The position numbers and the translations under genes are program-made. A DNA stretch of 64,000 bases from assembly GCF_021117425.1 (NCBI RefSeq), contig NZ_CP088298.1, positions 2,418,001 to 2,482,000 on the forward strand. The letters are read 5' to 3'. The notes under the pieces are model-generated. The model saw only the letters and a list, made by a program, of their open reading frames with translations, was not told where the DNA came from and made no database searches. Source of the stretch: Brevibacterium zhoupengii (lineage in GTDB: Bacteria > Actinomycetota > Actinomycetes > Actinomycetales > Brevibacteriaceae). This document shows positions 6,481-15,709 of the stretch, one piece after another. How positions within the stretch are numbered: position 1 is the stretch's first letter; every line of letters starts with the position of its first letter.

Positions 6481-7382
6481 TGGCACGCTATTCCTTCCTC
6501 TTCAGCACACGGTGGCTGAAATACATCGCGATGACGATCATCGTCGTCATCGCCTGCATCTTCCTCGCCCTGTGGCAGAAGGACCGTCGCGAGCAGCGTG
6601 AACATGAGATTGACACGATCAACGCGAACTATTCCGCGACTCCGGTCGACATCGACAGCATTCTGCCGTCCACCTCGGCGACACTCGACGCCGACGATGA
6701 ATGGCGCCAGGTGTCGCTGACCGGGCACTACCAGACCTCCGACACCGTCTTCGCTCGCAACCGCACGGTCAATGACAAGGTCGGCTACTACGTCGTCGTT
6801 CCGTTCGAGCTCACCTCGGGTGACACGATCGCAATCGTCAGAGGCTGGATCGCGGAACCCGACGAGGTACCACCGGCCCCGTCCGGTGAGCAGACCATCA
6901 ATGCCCGTCTCCAGCCGGCTCAGGACGGATCTGATGACAATAATCCCGACGGGCTGATCAAGGCCATCGATCCCGACCGCATCCCCGGCATGGACTCGGC
7001 CTACGACAACGTCTACGCCGAAGCCGTCCACACCGGCAACGGCCTGCCCGACGAGACCGGGCTGACTCCCCTTCCCGCGCCCGACCTCGATCCGGGCAAT
7101 CATCTGTCCTACATGCTCCAGTGGTTCACCTTCGGCATCATGATCATCATCGCCGTGTCGATCTCGGCCAGGCGTGAGCGGCGAGCCGACGACGAGGCGG
7201 CCGAAAAGGTCACCGGTGACGTCGAGTACGAGGTGGTCGACAAGGCGGCGCTGGGTGCGGGTGCGAAGATCTCGCAGCCCGGCAACCGCTATGGCCGCAA
7301 CCGTTTGAGATCAGCCAGCGTGCACGGTCGCGACGAGGCCGAAGAGGACGAGTTCATCGAGGACCGGTTCAGGCACGGCTGA
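6480..7382 (+). CDS. SURF1 family cytochrome oxidase biogenesis protein
   Basis: A 300-residue membrane protein with the SURF1 layout: an N-terminal transmembrane helix at about residues 12-31 (WLKYIAMTIIVVIACIFLAL), the conserved WQ just after it, and an extracytoplasmic domain with WRQVSLTGHY, GYYVVVPFEL and IVRGWI. A second helix lies at about 208-230 (LSYMLQWFTFGIMIIIAVSI). The C-terminal 70 residues are a polar, charged tail. SURF1 proteins help insert heme A or assemble subunit I of the cytochrome aa3 oxidase, which fits the presence of ctaA and ctaB in the window. I prefer ATG 6480 to TTG 6477, because it overlaps the upstream TGA in the common TGATG arrangement. Confidence 0.88.
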   Translation: MARYSFLFSTRWLKYIAMTIIVVIACIFLALWQKDRREQREHEIDTINANYSATPVDIDSILPSTSATLDADDEWRQVSLTGHYQTSDTVFARNRTVNDKVGYYVVVPFELTSGDTIAIVRGWIAEPDEVPPAPSGEQTINARLQPAQDGSDDNNPDGLIKAIDPDRIPGMDSAYDNVYAEAVHTGNGLPDETGLTPLPAPDLDPGNHLSYMLQWFTFGIMIIIAVSISARRERRADDEAAEKVTGDVEYEVVDKAALGAGAKISQPGNRYGRNRLRSASVHGRDEAEEDEFIEDRFRHG

Positions 7383-7388
7383 GCCAGC

Positions 7389-8987
7389 TCAAGCCAGTGT
7401 GACGAGGTCCAGGTAGGTGTCGTTCCACAGGTCTTCATCACCATCGGGCAGCAGCAGCACACGATCGGGATCGAGTGCTGAGACGGCTCCCTCATCGTGG
7501 GTGACGAGGATGATGGCGCCCTCATAGCGGCGAATTGCCGAGAGGATCTCTTCGCGCGAGGCCGGGTCGAGGTTGTTCGTCGGCTCATCGAGGAGGAGGA
7601 CGTTGGCGCTGGAGACCACGAGCGTGGCCAGAGCCAGGCGAGTCTTCTCACCACCGGAGAGCACCTTCGAGGGCTTGTGGACGTCATCGCCGGAGAACAG
7701 GAACGACCCGAGCACATTGCGCACGGCGGTGTCATCGAGGTGCGGCGAATTGCGCTTCATGTTCTCCAACACGCTGCGTTCGAGATCGAGCGTCTCGTGT
7801 TCCTGCGCGTAGTAGCCGAGCTTGAGCCCGAAGCCGGGCACGACTTCACCCGAGTCTGGTTCGTCGAGGCCGGCCAGCAGGCGCAGCAAAGTGGTCTTAC
7901 CGGCACCGTTGTAGCCGAGGATGACGACGCGTGAGCCCTTGTCGATGGCCAGGTCGACGCCGGTGAACACCTCGGTCGAACCGAAGCTGCGTGAGAGTCC
8001 CTCTGCCGTCAGCGGCACGCGTCCACAGTCCGCAGGAGCCGGGAACCGCAGGTTCGCGACCTTCTCGGTACTGCGTTCGGAGTCGAGGCCGGAGAGCAGA
8101 CGTTCGGCACGTTTGGCCATCTGCTGGGCGGCCACAGTCTTCGTGGCCTTGGCCATCATCTTGTTGGCCTGGGCGGTCAGCGCCGAGGCCTTCTTCTCAG
8201 CATTGGCACGCTCACGACGGCGACGACGCTCATCGTCTTCACGCTGCTTGAGGTAGAGGCGGTAGCCCATCGAGTAGATGTCGATGGTCTGGCGGGTCGC
8301 GTCGAGGAAGAACACCTTGTTGACGACTTCATCGATGAGATCGAGGTCGTGACTGATGATGATGAGCCCACCGGAGTAGCCCTTGAGGTAGTCACGCAGC
8401 CACAGCACGGACTCGGCGTCGAGGTGGTTCGTCGGCTCGTCGAGGATCATGGTGTCAGGTGCCGAGAACAGGATTCGGGCCAGTTCCACGCGGCGCCGCT
8501 GACCGCCGGAGAGGGTGCCGATCTCCTGATTGATGAGATCTTCGTCAAGGCCGAGGTTGGCCGCGATGGCGTAGGCTTCAGACTCGGCCGAATAGCCGCC
8601 TGCTGCCATGAATTCGGCTTCGATGCGCGGGTAGCGGTCGATGGCCTTCATCGAGACGTTCTCATCCGGTGAGGCCATCTGGTGCTCGGCCTTGCGCAGA
8701 CGCTTGACGAGGACGTCGAGCTCGCGAGCGGAGAGGATGCGTTCCATGCCGGTGGCCTGGGGATCGCCGCTGCGGGGATCCTGCGGCAGGTAGCCCACCG
8801 ACCCGGACACGGAGACACTGCCCTTCGAGGCGCTGTGGCCTCCCATGATCACCTTCGTCAGGGTGGTCTTACCAGCCCCGTTACGTCCGACGAGGCCGAC
8901 ACGGTCGCCCTTGTCGACGCGGAAGGAGACCTCGGACATCAGCGTACGAGCGCCGACTGTGACTTCGAGGTCGGATGCCTGAATCAT
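7389..8987 (-). CDS. ABC-F family ATPase (ribosome-associated type)
   Basis: A 532-residue soluble protein with two ABC ATPase domains and no membrane part. Domain 1 has Walker A VGRNGAGKTTL near residue 34 and signature LSGGQRRRVELAR near 162. Domain 2 has Walker A GYNGAGKTTLL near 344 and signature LSGGEKTRLALAT near 437. Between them (about 245-300) is a highly charged linker (KQREDDERRRRRERA), as in ABC-F translation factors that reach into the ribosomal E site. Whether it is a housekeeping factor or confers antibiotic protection cannot be told from sequence. Its start overlaps the stop of the RNase HI gene (ATGA), so they form one operon. It converges with SURF1, with only 6 bases between the stops. 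Confidence 0.9.
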   Translation of the reverse strand: MIQASDLEVTVGARTLMSEVSFRVDKGDRVGLVGRNGAGKTTLTKVIMGGHSASKGSVSVSGSVGYLPQDPRSGDPQATGMERILSARELDVLVKRLRKAEHQMASPDENVSMKAIDRYPRIEAEFMAAGGYSAESEAYAIAANLGLDEDLINQEIGTLSGGQRRRVELARILFSAPDTMILDEPTNHLDAESVLWLRDYLKGYSGGLIIISHDLDLIDEVVNKVFFLDATRQTIDIYSMGYRLYLKQREDDERRRRRERANAEKKASALTAQANKMMAKATKTVAAQQMAKRAERLLSGLDSERSTEKVANLRFPAPADCGRVPLTAEGLSRSFGSTEVFTGVDLAIDKGSRVVILGYNGAGKTTLLRLLAGLDEPDSGEVVPGFGLKLGYYAQEHETLDLERSVLENMKRNSPHLDDTAVRNVLGSFLFSGDDVHKPSKVLSGGEKTRLALATLVVSSANVLLLDEPTNNLDPASREEILSAIRRYEGAIILVTHDEGAVSALDPDRVLLLPDGDEDLWNDTYLDLVTLA

Positions 8988-9664
8988 TCATTCTCCAAAC
9001 TGCGACCGATGATGTCGGCCAAGAATTCTTGCGGGTGGATTCCCTGAGCCTGCGCCCGGGAGACGAGTTCGTCTGCGATGTGGGTGGGGACGCGACAGGA
9101 GACCAAGGTCGTGGCCCCGGCTTCCGGAACAACGTCCGGGGTCCCTTCTGCAGCCAGATCTTCTTCGACTGCGGGCGCGGTGACCGACTCCGACGCCCCC
9201 GCGGGGACGTATCCGGGCCCGGACGGAACCGTGGTGTTCTTCTGATAGGCGGTCGCGGCGGCCCGGGCACGATCGTCGGCAGCCTCGTTCATCGCATGAT
9301 TGCTGTGGCCCTTGACCCATTCGAATTCGACCTCGCGGCTCTTCAGCGCAGAGTCGAGCTGTTCGAGGAGATCCTTGTTGAGGACGTCCTTGCCGTCAGC
9401 CTTCTTCCATCCCTTGCGCTTCCAGCCGGGCATCCACTTCGTCAAGGCGTTGATGACGTACTTGGAGTCGCAGAAGACCTTGAGGTCCTCACCTGCGCCG
9501 GCAGTGGAGTTCAGCAGGTCGAGGACAGCCATGAGTTCACCGCGGTTGTTCGTCGATTCTTTCCAGCCGCCGGCATGCCAGCAGTCATCGTCGACATACC
9601 AAGCCCAGCCGGCGGGTCCGGGGTTGCCGAGGGCTGACCCGTCTGCGGCCGCGATGATCGTCAA
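8984..9664 (-). CDS. rnhA: Ribonuclease HI with C-terminal extension
   Basis: Cleaves RNA in RNA:DNA hybrids. The N-terminal ~135 residues form the RNase H fold with the four acidic residues: AADGSALGNPGPAGW (Asp8), NNRGELMAVLDLL (Glu), FCDSKYVINALTKWMPGWK (Asp) and the late Asp of NEAADDRARAAA. WVKGHSNHAMNE carries the conserved His. After this is an acidic/proline linker and a C-terminal ~40-residue segment (CRVPTHIADELVSRAQAQGI, then PQEFLADIIG) that looks like a small ribbon-helix-helix or other helical module. That extension is not part of the canonical enzyme. A poor ribosome site (TAGGAGAACC) precedes the ATG. It is cotranscribed with the ABC-F gene downstream. Confidence 0.87.
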   Translation of the reverse strand: MTIIAAADGSALGNPGPAGWAWYVDDDCWHAGGWKESTNNRGELMAVLDLLNSTAGAGEDLKVFCDSKYVINALTKWMPGWKRKGWKKADGKDVLNKDLLEQLDSALKSREVEFEWVKGHSNHAMNEAADDRARAAATAYQKNTTVPSGPGYVPAGASESVTAPAVEEDLAAEGTPDVVPEAGATTLVSCRVPTHIADELVSRAQAQGIHPQEFLADIIGRSLENE

Positions 9665-9785
9665 TGGTTCTCCTAGGAAAGTCGGTCTTCATTCTTTCAT
9701 GCCGAGCTCGTGCCCCCGCGTTCAGGGCGGGTGATCTGCACAACCCCTGCCGACTCGGGACAGGTGCTGCGGCACTCACGAACAT

Positions 9786-9827
9786 CGCCGAGGTGGGGGC
9801 ACCGGAATCGATGCTCCCACCTCGGCG
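9786..9827 (-). terminator. Hairpin downstream of the suf operon
   Basis: Arms 9786-9800 and 9813-9827 pair over 15 positions with one mismatch (CGCCGAGGTGGGGGC with GCTCCCACCTCGGCG), around a 12-base loop. It lies in the gap between sufT and rnhA, a 209-base stretch that holds no gene, and probably ends suf transcripts together with the smaller hairpin at 9839-9860. Confidence 0.65.
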
Positions 9828-9838
9828 AGGTGAAGGTG

Positions 9839-9860
9839 CGACGTCCCCGCGAGGACGTCG
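9839..9860 (-). terminator. Short hairpin after sufT
   Basis: CGACGTCC (9839-9846) and GGACGTCG (9853-9860) form an 8-bp stem with a 6-base loop, 13 bases beyond the sufT stop. No strong U-run follows, so it may only stabilise the 3' end ahead of the larger hairpin. Confidence 0.45.
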
Positions 9861-9873
9861 ATAATGACGGAAC

Positions 9874-10209
9874 TCAGATGTTGAAGCCGAGGGCGCGCAT
9901 CTGCTCGCGACCGTCGTCTGTGATCTTCTCCGGGCCCCATGGCGGCATCCAGACCCAGTTGATCCGGTAGGCCGGCACGATGCCTTCGAGGCACTGCGCC
10001 GTCTGGTCCTCGATGACGTCGGTCAGCGGGCAGGCCGCTGAGGTCAGCGTCATTTCGACGACGGCGGTTCCGTCGTCTTCGACAGAGAGGCCGTAGACGA
10101 GTCCGAGATCGACGATGTTGACGCCGAGCTCGGGGTCGACGACATCCATCATCGCTTCGCGCACCTCGTCGATGCTTGCATTCTGCGGTGCGTCTATCAC
10201 TTCGGGCAT
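9874..10209 (-). CDS. sufT: SufT-like Fe-S assembly protein (MIP18/DUF59 family)
   Basis: A 111-residue MIP18-family protein. It shows VVDPELGVNIVDLGLVYGL at about residues 27-45 and the conserved cysteine in TLTSAACPLTDVIEDQ, followed by WVWMPPWGPEKITDDGREQM near the C-terminus. Such proteins assist Fe-S cluster transfer to client enzymes. The start ATG 10209 gives the family length; longer open frames upstream overlap sufU. It is the last gene of the suf operon, 2 bases after sufU, the same position as mycobacterial Rv1466. Confidence 0.9.
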   Translation of the reverse strand: MPEVIDAPQNASIDEVREAMMDVVDPELGVNIVDLGLVYGLSVEDDGTAVVEMTLTSAACPLTDVIEDQTAQCLEGIVPAYRINWVWMPPWGPEKITDDGREQMRALGFNI

Positions 10210-10211
10210 TC

Positions 10212-10679
10212 TTACTCCTTCAGAGACGTTTGGGCTTGGTTGAGTGCGTCCTTGAACGCCACCCAGGACAGGAGCGCGCACTTGATCCTGGCCGGGAACT
10301 TCGACACTCCAGAGAACGCCGCGGCGTCGCCGAGTATTTCCTCGTCCCCTGCCATTGTCCCACGAGAGTGCATGAGTTCGTGGAATTTCGCTTCGACATC
10401 GAGCATGCCTTCGAGTGTGTTCTCCTCGGCGAGCTCGGACAGGACCGAGGCCGAGGCCATCGAGATCGAGCACCCGTCGCCGGTCCAGCGCACGACGATG
10501 CTGCCGTCGCTGCCCAACTCGGTTTCGAGTTCGATCTCGTCCCCACAGGTGGGGTTGATCTGGTGCGAGGAACCGTGCGGCCCCGTCGCGCCATCTCCAA
10601 GGAGATCAGCGTTGCCGATCCGTTCCCGCGAGTGGTCGAGGATGACCTGCTGGTAGAGCTGCTGCATCTGTGTGCTCAT
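10212..10679 (-). CDS. sufU: SufU, Fe-S assembly sulfur-transfer protein
   Basis: A 155-residue IscU/SufU-fold protein that accepts sulfur from SufS. The three conserved cysteines are visible in HQINPTCGDEIEL, WTGDGCSISMASAS and RIKCALLSW, and the Asp after the first Cys is the usual fourth zinc ligand. The insert between the second and third Cys is of the longer SufU type. The ATG at 10679 is preceded by sequence from the sufS end; sufS and sufU are 10 bases apart. It works with SufS in place of SufE, typical for Gram-positive bacteria. Confidence 0.93.
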   Translation of the reverse strand: MSTQMQQLYQQVILDHSRERIGNADLLGDGATGPHGSSHQINPTCGDEIELETELGSDGSIVVRWTGDGCSISMASASVLSELAEENTLEGMLDVEAKFHELMHSRGTMAGDEEILGDAAAFSGVSKFPARIKCALLSWVAFKDALNQAQTSLKE

Positions 10680-10689
10680 GGCCTGGACC

Positions 10690-11940
10690 TCACTGAACGC
10701 CGAAGAAGGGACGGACCTCGGCCAGAGCGGCGAGGAACCGCTCGCAGTCCTCGGTGTTGTTGTACAGGTAGGTGCTCGCCCGGGTTGTGGCGGTGACGCC
10801 GAAGCGCCGGTGCAGCGGTTGAGCACAGTGGTGACCGACCCGGACCGCGACTCCCTGGGAGTCGAGGTACTGGCCGACATCGTGGGCGTGGACGCCGTCG
10901 ACGTCGAAGGCCACGGTGCCGATCCGGTCCTCTGCCGAGCCGAGCACGGTGATGCCGGGAATCTCCGCGATTCCGTCGAGGAGAACTCGGGCGAGGTCTC
11001 GCTCATGGTCGAAGATCTTGTCCAGACCCACCTCGGCGAGGTAGTTGACCGCGGTGGTGAAGGCCGCGACCTCGGCAACGGGCTGGGTTCCGGCCTCGAA
11101 GCGCTGTGGTGCGTCCATGAACTCTGAATCTTCCATGGTCACCGTGGTGATCATGGATCCGCCGGTCAGCACCGGGGGCAGTGCGTTCAGCAGCTCCGAC
11201 TTGCCCCACAGGGTGCCGAGGCCCGTGGGCCCCAGCGCCTTGTGCGCGGAGAAGGCCGCGAAGTCGACATCGAGGTCAACGAAGTTCACAGGCATGTGCG
11301 GGACCGATTGGCAGGCGTCGAGGACGACGAGGGCACCGACCTCACGGGCCCGGGCGACGAGTGTGTCGACCGGGTTGATGGTGCCGAGCACATTGGAGAC
11401 ATGAGTGAAGGCGAAGACCTTCGTGGTCTCATCGACGATGGTGTCGAGATCGCTGAGATCGAGCTCACCGGAATCTGTGACCGGAATCCACCGGAGCGTG
11501 GCGCCAGTCGAGTGCGCCAACTGCTGCCAGGGCACGAGGTTCGCATGGTGTTCCATCTCGGTCACGACGATCGAATCGCCGGAACCGAGGCTGAAGCGCT
11601 GTGCGGACTCTCCGCCGAAGCCGTGGCTGGCTCGGTCGATGCCGAGTGCGACCACGTTGAGGGCCTCGGTGGCGTTCTTGGTCCAGCACACCTGTTCGGG
11701 TGTTCCGCCGACGAGGTTGGCGACGGCTTCGCGGCCGGCCTCGAACGCGTCAGTGGCCATCACCGCGAGCGAATGCGCCCCGCGATGGACCGCGGCGTTG
11801 CGCTGCGAGTAGTACTCGGTGAATGTGTCGATGACACACTGCGGCTTCTGTGAAGTCGCGCCCGAGTCAAGGTAGCTCAGAGGCGACTCCCCGACCCTGG
11901 TGTCCAGGATCGGGAAGTCGTTCCGAAGACGAGAGAACAT
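10690..11940 (-). CDS. sufS: Cysteine desulfurase SufS (class II)
   Basis: PLP enzyme that takes sulfur from cysteine for Fe-S clusters. It is 416 residues long. The Schiff-base lysine lies in AFSAHKALGPTGLGTLWG, the PLP-stacking histidine in VTEMEHHANLVPW, and the catalytic cysteine in VRVGHHCAQPLHRRFG near residue 370. It begins MFSRLRNDFPILDTRVG, normal for SufS. The start codon overlaps the sufC TGA by one base (TGATG), so translation is coupled. It acts with SufU, encoded next. Confidence 0.95.
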   Translation of the reverse strand: MFSRLRNDFPILDTRVGESPLSYLDSGATSQKPQCVIDTFTEYYSQRNAAVHRGAHSLAVMATDAFEAGREAVANLVGGTPEQVCWTKNATEALNVVALGIDRASHGFGGESAQRFSLGSGDSIVVTEMEHHANLVPWQQLAHSTGATLRWIPVTDSGELDLSDLDTIVDETTKVFAFTHVSNVLGTINPVDTLVARAREVGALVVLDACQSVPHMPVNFVDLDVDFAAFSAHKALGPTGLGTLWGKSELLNALPPVLTGGSMITTVTMEDSEFMDAPQRFEAGTQPVAEVAAFTTAVNYLAEVGLDKIFDHERDLARVLLDGIAEIPGITVLGSAEDRIGTVAFDVDGVHAHDVGQYLDSQGVAVRVGHHCAQPLHRRFGVTATTRASTYLYNNTEDCERFLAALAEVRPFFGVQ

Positions 11941-12698
11941 CAGGCCGGTGCTTGCAGGAAGCGGTCGTAACCTTCGTTCTCGAGGCGTTCGGCCAGTTCT
12001 GGTCCGCCCTCTTCTGCGACCTTGCCCTTGATGATCACGTGCACGTGATCGGGCTTGACGTAGCTGAGGATACGCGTGTAGTGCGTGATGAGGAGAACGC
12101 CGACATCGGTCGTCTCGCGCACCCGGTTGATGCCCTCGGACACGATGCGCAGGGCATCGACGTCGAGGCCGGAGTCGGTCTCGTCGAGGACCGAGAACTT
12201 GGGCTTGAGCATCTCCATCTGGAGGATCTCGTGGCGCTTCTTCTCGCCGCCGGAGAATCCTTCGTTGACGTTGCGGCTGGCGAACTCGGGATCCACGCGG
12301 AGGTTCTCCATCGCGGACTTGAGGTCCTTGGTCCAGTGACGCAGCTTCGGAGCTTCGCCGTCGATCGCGGTCTTGGCCGAACGCAGGAAGTTCGTCACGG
12401 TCACGCCGGGAACCTCAACCGGGTACTGCATGGCCAGGAACACGCCTGCCTTGGCCCGCTCGTCGACGGACATCGCGAGGACGTCTTCACCGTCGAGGGT
12501 CACGGTGCCCGAGGTCACCTGGTACTTCGGGTGACCGGCCAGGGAGTAGGCCAGGGTCGACTTGCCGGAGCCGTTGGGGCCCATGATGGCGTGGGTCTCG
12601 TTGGAGTTGATCTCCAGGTTGATGCCGTTGAGGATCGGCTTGGGACCGGTTTCGGTGTTGACGCTGACGTGCAGGTCAGTGATTTTCAGAGTGGACAT
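11940..12698 (-). CDS. sufC: SufC, Fe-S assembly ATPase
   Basis: ABC-type ATPase of the SufBCD scaffold. The 252 residues show Walker A GPNGSGKSTLAYSLAG near 39-54, the SufC signature FSGGEKKRHEILQM near 148-161, Walker B FSVLDETDSGLDVDAL and the switch His in LLITHYTRIL. The Asp-Glu-Thr-Asp after Walker B and the bound-by-SufB/SufD surface are SufC-specific and separate it from transporters. It sits between the Rieske gene and sufS; ATGs and SD (AAGGATTGAC) support the start. Confidence 0.95.
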   Translation of the reverse strand: MSTLKITDLHVSVNTETGPKPILNGINLEINSNETHAIMGPNGSGKSTLAYSLAGHPKYQVTSGTVTLDGEDVLAMSVDERAKAGVFLAMQYPVEVPGVTVTNFLRSAKTAIDGEAPKLRHWTKDLKSAMENLRVDPEFASRNVNEGFSGGEKKRHEILQMEMLKPKFSVLDETDSGLDVDALRIVSEGINRVRETTDVGVLLITHYTRILSYVKPDHVHVIIKGKVAEEGGPELAERLENEGYDRFLQAPA

Positions 12699-12748
12699 GT
12701 CAATCCTTTTCAGTTCAGATAAGCGTGGTGATCAGTTGAGCGTGCTGG

Positions 12749-13072
12749 TCAATTGAGCACTGTGCTCGGGTCAATCAGGATGCGGCCGGCGATCTCCTTG
12801 CAGTCATAGACTGCGATCGGTTCGAAGGCCGGTGGACTCAACGGCTTGCCGGAGGTGAGGTCGAACTGGGAGCCGTGCAACCAGCATTCGATGGCGCATC
12901 CTTCCACTTCGCCCTCGGCCAGCGACACTTCGCCGTGAGTGCAGAGATCGTCGACGGCGTGGATCGTGCCATCGGAGTCACGGGCGATGCAGATCTCGAA
13001 GTTGTCGATTTCGATGCGCATCGTCGCCCCCGCGGCCACCTCGTCGGCGGCCGCAACGTCGAGCATGGTCAC
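12749..13072 (-). CDS. Rieske [2Fe-2S] ferredoxin of the suf operon
   Basis: A 107-residue soluble Rieske protein like the small ferredoxin components of ring-hydroxylating dioxygenases. Cluster ligands are in DLCTHGEVSL (Cys-x-His, about residues 43-45) and ECWLHGSQFDL (Cys-x2-His, about 62-65). It has no membrane anchor. The GTG start overlaps the sufD stop (GTGA). Homologues sit at the same place in many actinobacterial suf operons. It may donate electrons for cluster assembly or repair, or be a cluster client; its actual partner is unknown. Confidence 0.9.
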   Translation of the reverse strand: MTMLDVAAADEVAAGATMRIEIDNFEICIARDSDGTIHAVDDLCTHGEVSLAEGEVEGCAIECWLHGSQFDLTSGKPLSPPAFEPIAVYDCKEIAGRILIDPSTVLN

Positions 13073-14244
13073 AGAACGCTCCGGGAGAGTTCTTCCTCGA
13101 TTCGCTCGTTGAGGACCTCTTCGATCTCGGGGACCTGGATCTTCTGGATCACTTCGTTGAAGAATCCGCGGACTACGAGCTGACGGGCGACGTCCTCGGG
13201 GATGCCGCGGCTCATCAGGTAGAACAGGTGCTCCTCATCGAAGCGTCCGGTCGAAGACGCGTGTCCTGCACCGGCGATGTCTCCGGTCTCGATCTCGAGG
13301 TTCGGCACCGAGTCCGCACGCGCACCATCGGAGAGGATGAGGTTGCGGTTGAGCTCGTAGGTGTCGATGTCGAGGGCTTCGGGGCGGATGAGCACGTCGC
13401 CGATCCAGACGCTGCGTGCGTCCTTGCCCTGAAGAGCGCCCTTGTAGTGGACGTTCGACGTGGCCTTCGGCGTGTTGTGGTCGATGTAGGTGCGGTGCTC
13501 GAAGTGCTGCCCGGCATCGGCGAAGTAGAGACCGAGCAGTTCGGCCTCTCCCCCGGCTGCGGAGTAGCGCACGTTCGTGTTCAGTCGCACGATGTCTCCA
13601 CCGAGGCTGATGGCGATGTGCTTGAGCTTCGCATCCTTGCCCACGATCGCGTCGTGCTGGCCCAGGTGCTGTGAGGCGTCGTCCCAGAGCTGCAGGGACA
13701 CGAAGGTCACGTCGGCGCCGTCTCCGATCACGAGGGAGACGAGCTCGGAATGCCGGGCCAGTCCTTCGTGCTCGATGACGACGGTCGCCTTCGCGTTCGC
13801 GCCGACAGAGACGACGACGTGTCCGTGGGAGATGTCGTCGCCGTTTCCGTCAGCGTGGATGATGGCGGCACCGGTCAGTTCGGTGTTGGCCGGAACCGAG
13901 TAGTGGGTCACGGTCGAGGCGCGGTTGGCGGCCACGGCTGCGGCCCGGTCCTCGGGTTCGAGGATGCCCAGTTCCTGAGCGGCCTCGAGCGAGATCTCCT
14001 CGACGGAGATGCCCTCGGGCAGGTCGCCCTTCGTGGTCAGCGTCGACTCGGAGGCAACATCGGTGAAGAAATCACTGAGCTTGCGCACCGGGGAGAAGCG
14101 CCATTCCTCTTCGCGTCCGTGTGGGACGGGGAAGTCGGCGACATCGAAGCTGCGTGTGCGTGCGTCCCGCTTGGAATCGGGAACCTGGACGCCGGCGCCA
14201 TGAGAGTGCTCATCAAGGCCCAGCGGATTGGTGGTATCAGTCAC
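13069..14244 (-). CDS. sufD: SufD, Fe-S scaffold subunit
   Basis: A 391-residue SufBD-superfamily protein, partner of SufB and SufC. The N-terminus has the FPVPHGREEEWRFSP motif (about residues 37-51), followed by a beta-helix core and the conserved C-terminal [19 protein letters not shown] block with the His that contacts iron (HASSTGRFDEEH). It starts at ATG 14244, 34 bases after sufB. The GTGA overlap with the Rieske gene couples their translation. Confidence 0.94.
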   Translation of the reverse strand: MTDTTNPLGLDEHSHGAGVQVPDSKRDARTRSFDVADFPVPHGREEEWRFSPVRKLSDFFTDVASESTLTTKGDLPEGISVEEISLEAAQELGILEPEDRAAAVAANRASTVTHYSVPANTELTGAAIIHADGNGDDISHGHVVVSVGANAKATVVIEHEGLARHSELVSLVIGDGADVTFVSLQLWDDASQHLGQHDAIVGKDAKLKHIAISLGGDIVRLNTNVRYSAAGGEAELLGLYFADAGQHFEHRTYIDHNTPKATSNVHYKGALQGKDARSVWIGDVLIRPEALDIDTYELNRNLILSDGARADSVPNLEIETGDIAGAGHASSTGRFDEEHLFYLMSRGIPEDVARQLVVRGFFNEVIQKIQVPEIEEVLNERIEEELSRSVL

Positions 14245-14278
14245 TTAAAACTCCTTTAGCAGACGGTGGCAGGCTGAC

Positions 14279-15709
14279 TCAGCCCACGCCACCTTCCATC
14301 TGGATTTCGATGAGGCGGTTGAGCTCGAGGGCGTATTCCATCGGCAGCTCGCGAGCGATCGGTTCGACGAACCCGCGCACGATCATCGCCATTGCCTCGG
14401 TCTCTTCCATGCCGCGGCTCATGAGGTAGAAGAGCTGATCCTCACTGACCTTGGACACGGTGGCCTCGTGACCCAGAGTCACATCGTCCTCGCGGATGTC
14501 GATGTAGGGGTACGTGTCCGACCGGGAGATGTTGTCGACCAGAAGTGCGTCACAGAGGACGTTGTTCGACGAGCCCTTGGCTCCGGGATTCACGTGGACG
14601 AGTCCACGGTAGCCGGAACGTCCGCCGCCACGGGCCACGGACTTCGACACGATCGAGGAGTGGGTGTTCGGAGCGGCGTGGACCATCTTCGCACCGGTGT
14701 CCTGGTGCTGGCCCTCACCAGCGAATGCCACGGACAGGGTCTCTCCCCTGGCGTGCTCACCGGTGAGCCAGATGGCCGGGTACTTCATGGTGACCTTGGA
14801 GCCGATGTTGCCGTCGACCCATTCCATGGAAGCGCCCTCTTCGGCGATGGCACGCTTGGTGACGAGGTTGTAGACGTTGTTCGACCAGTTCTGGATGGTC
14901 GTGTAACGGACCTTGGCATCCTTCTTGGCCACGATCTCGACGACTGCCGAGTGCAGGGAGTCGGTCTTGTAGATCGGTGCTGTACAGCCCTCGACGTAGT
15001 GCACCGACGAGCCTTCGTCGGCGATGATGAGGGTGCGCTCGAACTGGCCCATGTTCTCGGTGTTGATGCGGAAGTAGGCCTGCAGCGGGATCTCGACGTG
15101 GACGCCTTTGGGGACGTAGACGAAGGAGCCGCCGGACCAGACCGCGGTGTTCAGCGCTGAGAACTTGTTGTCACCGGAGGGAATGATCGAACCGAAGTAC
15201 TCTTCGAAGATCTCCGGGTACTCGCGCAGACCGGTGTCGGTGTCCATGAAGATGACGCCCTGCTTCTCGAGCTCTTCATTGATCTGGTGGTAGACGACCT
15301 CAGACTCGTACTGAGCGGCGACACCGGCGACGAGGCGCTGCTTCTCCGCCTCGGGGATGCCGAGTTTGTCATAGGTGTTGCGGATGTCCTCGGGCAGGTC
15401 CTCCCAGGACGTGGCCTGGCCCTCGGTGGAGCGGACGAAGTACTTGATGTCGTCGAAGTGGATTCCCGTGAGGTCTGCACCCCAGCTGGGCATCGGCTTC
15501 TTCTCGAACAGCTTCAGCGCCTTGAGTCGGCGCTGCAGCATCCAGTCCGGCTCGTCCTTCAACTTCGAGATGTTGCGGACGACTTCTTCCGAGAGTCCGC
15601 GCGCGGCGAACTCGCCGGCGTCGTTTCCGTCGTGCCAACCGTATGCGTACTGCCCGAGGTCTTTGAGCTCGGGATTCGCATCGATGATCCGATTGCCTGT
15701 GTCAGTCAT
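14279..15709 (-). CDS. sufB: SufB, Fe-S scaffold subunit
   Basis: The scaffold on which the cluster forms, in complex with SufC and SufD. It is 476 residues long, with GYEWHDG-like [19 protein letters not shown] near the N-terminus, [20 protein letters not shown], the conserved [15 protein letters not shown] and the C-terminal [20 protein letters not shown]. The cysteine in [14 protein letters not shown] is the family's entry site for sulfur. No intein interrupts it, unlike some mycobacterial SufB genes. Its ATG overlaps the sufR stop (ATGA). Confidence 0.96.
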   Translation of the reverse strand: MTDTGNRIIDANPELKDLGQYAYGWHDGNDAGEFAARGLSEEVVRNISKLKDEPDWMLQRRLKALKLFEKKPMPSWGADLTGIHFDDIKYFVRSTEGQATSWEDLPEDIRNTYDKLGIPEAEKQRLVAGVAAQYESEVVYHQINEELEKQGVIFMDTDTGLREYPEIFEEYFGSIIPSGDNKFSALNTAVWSGGSFVYVPKGVHVEIPLQAYFRINTENMGQFERTLIIADEGSSVHYVEGCTAPIYKTDSLHSAVVEIVAKKDAKVRYTTIQNWSNNVYNLVTKRAIAEEGASMEWVDGNIGSKVTMKYPAIWLTGEHARGETLSVAFAGEGQHQDTGAKMVHAAPNTHSSIVSKSVARGGGRSGYRGLVHVNPGAKGSSNNVLCDALLVDNISRSDTYPYIDIREDDVTLGHEATVSKVSEDQLFYLMSRGMEETEAMAMIVRGFVEPIARELPMEYALELNRLIEIQMEGGVG

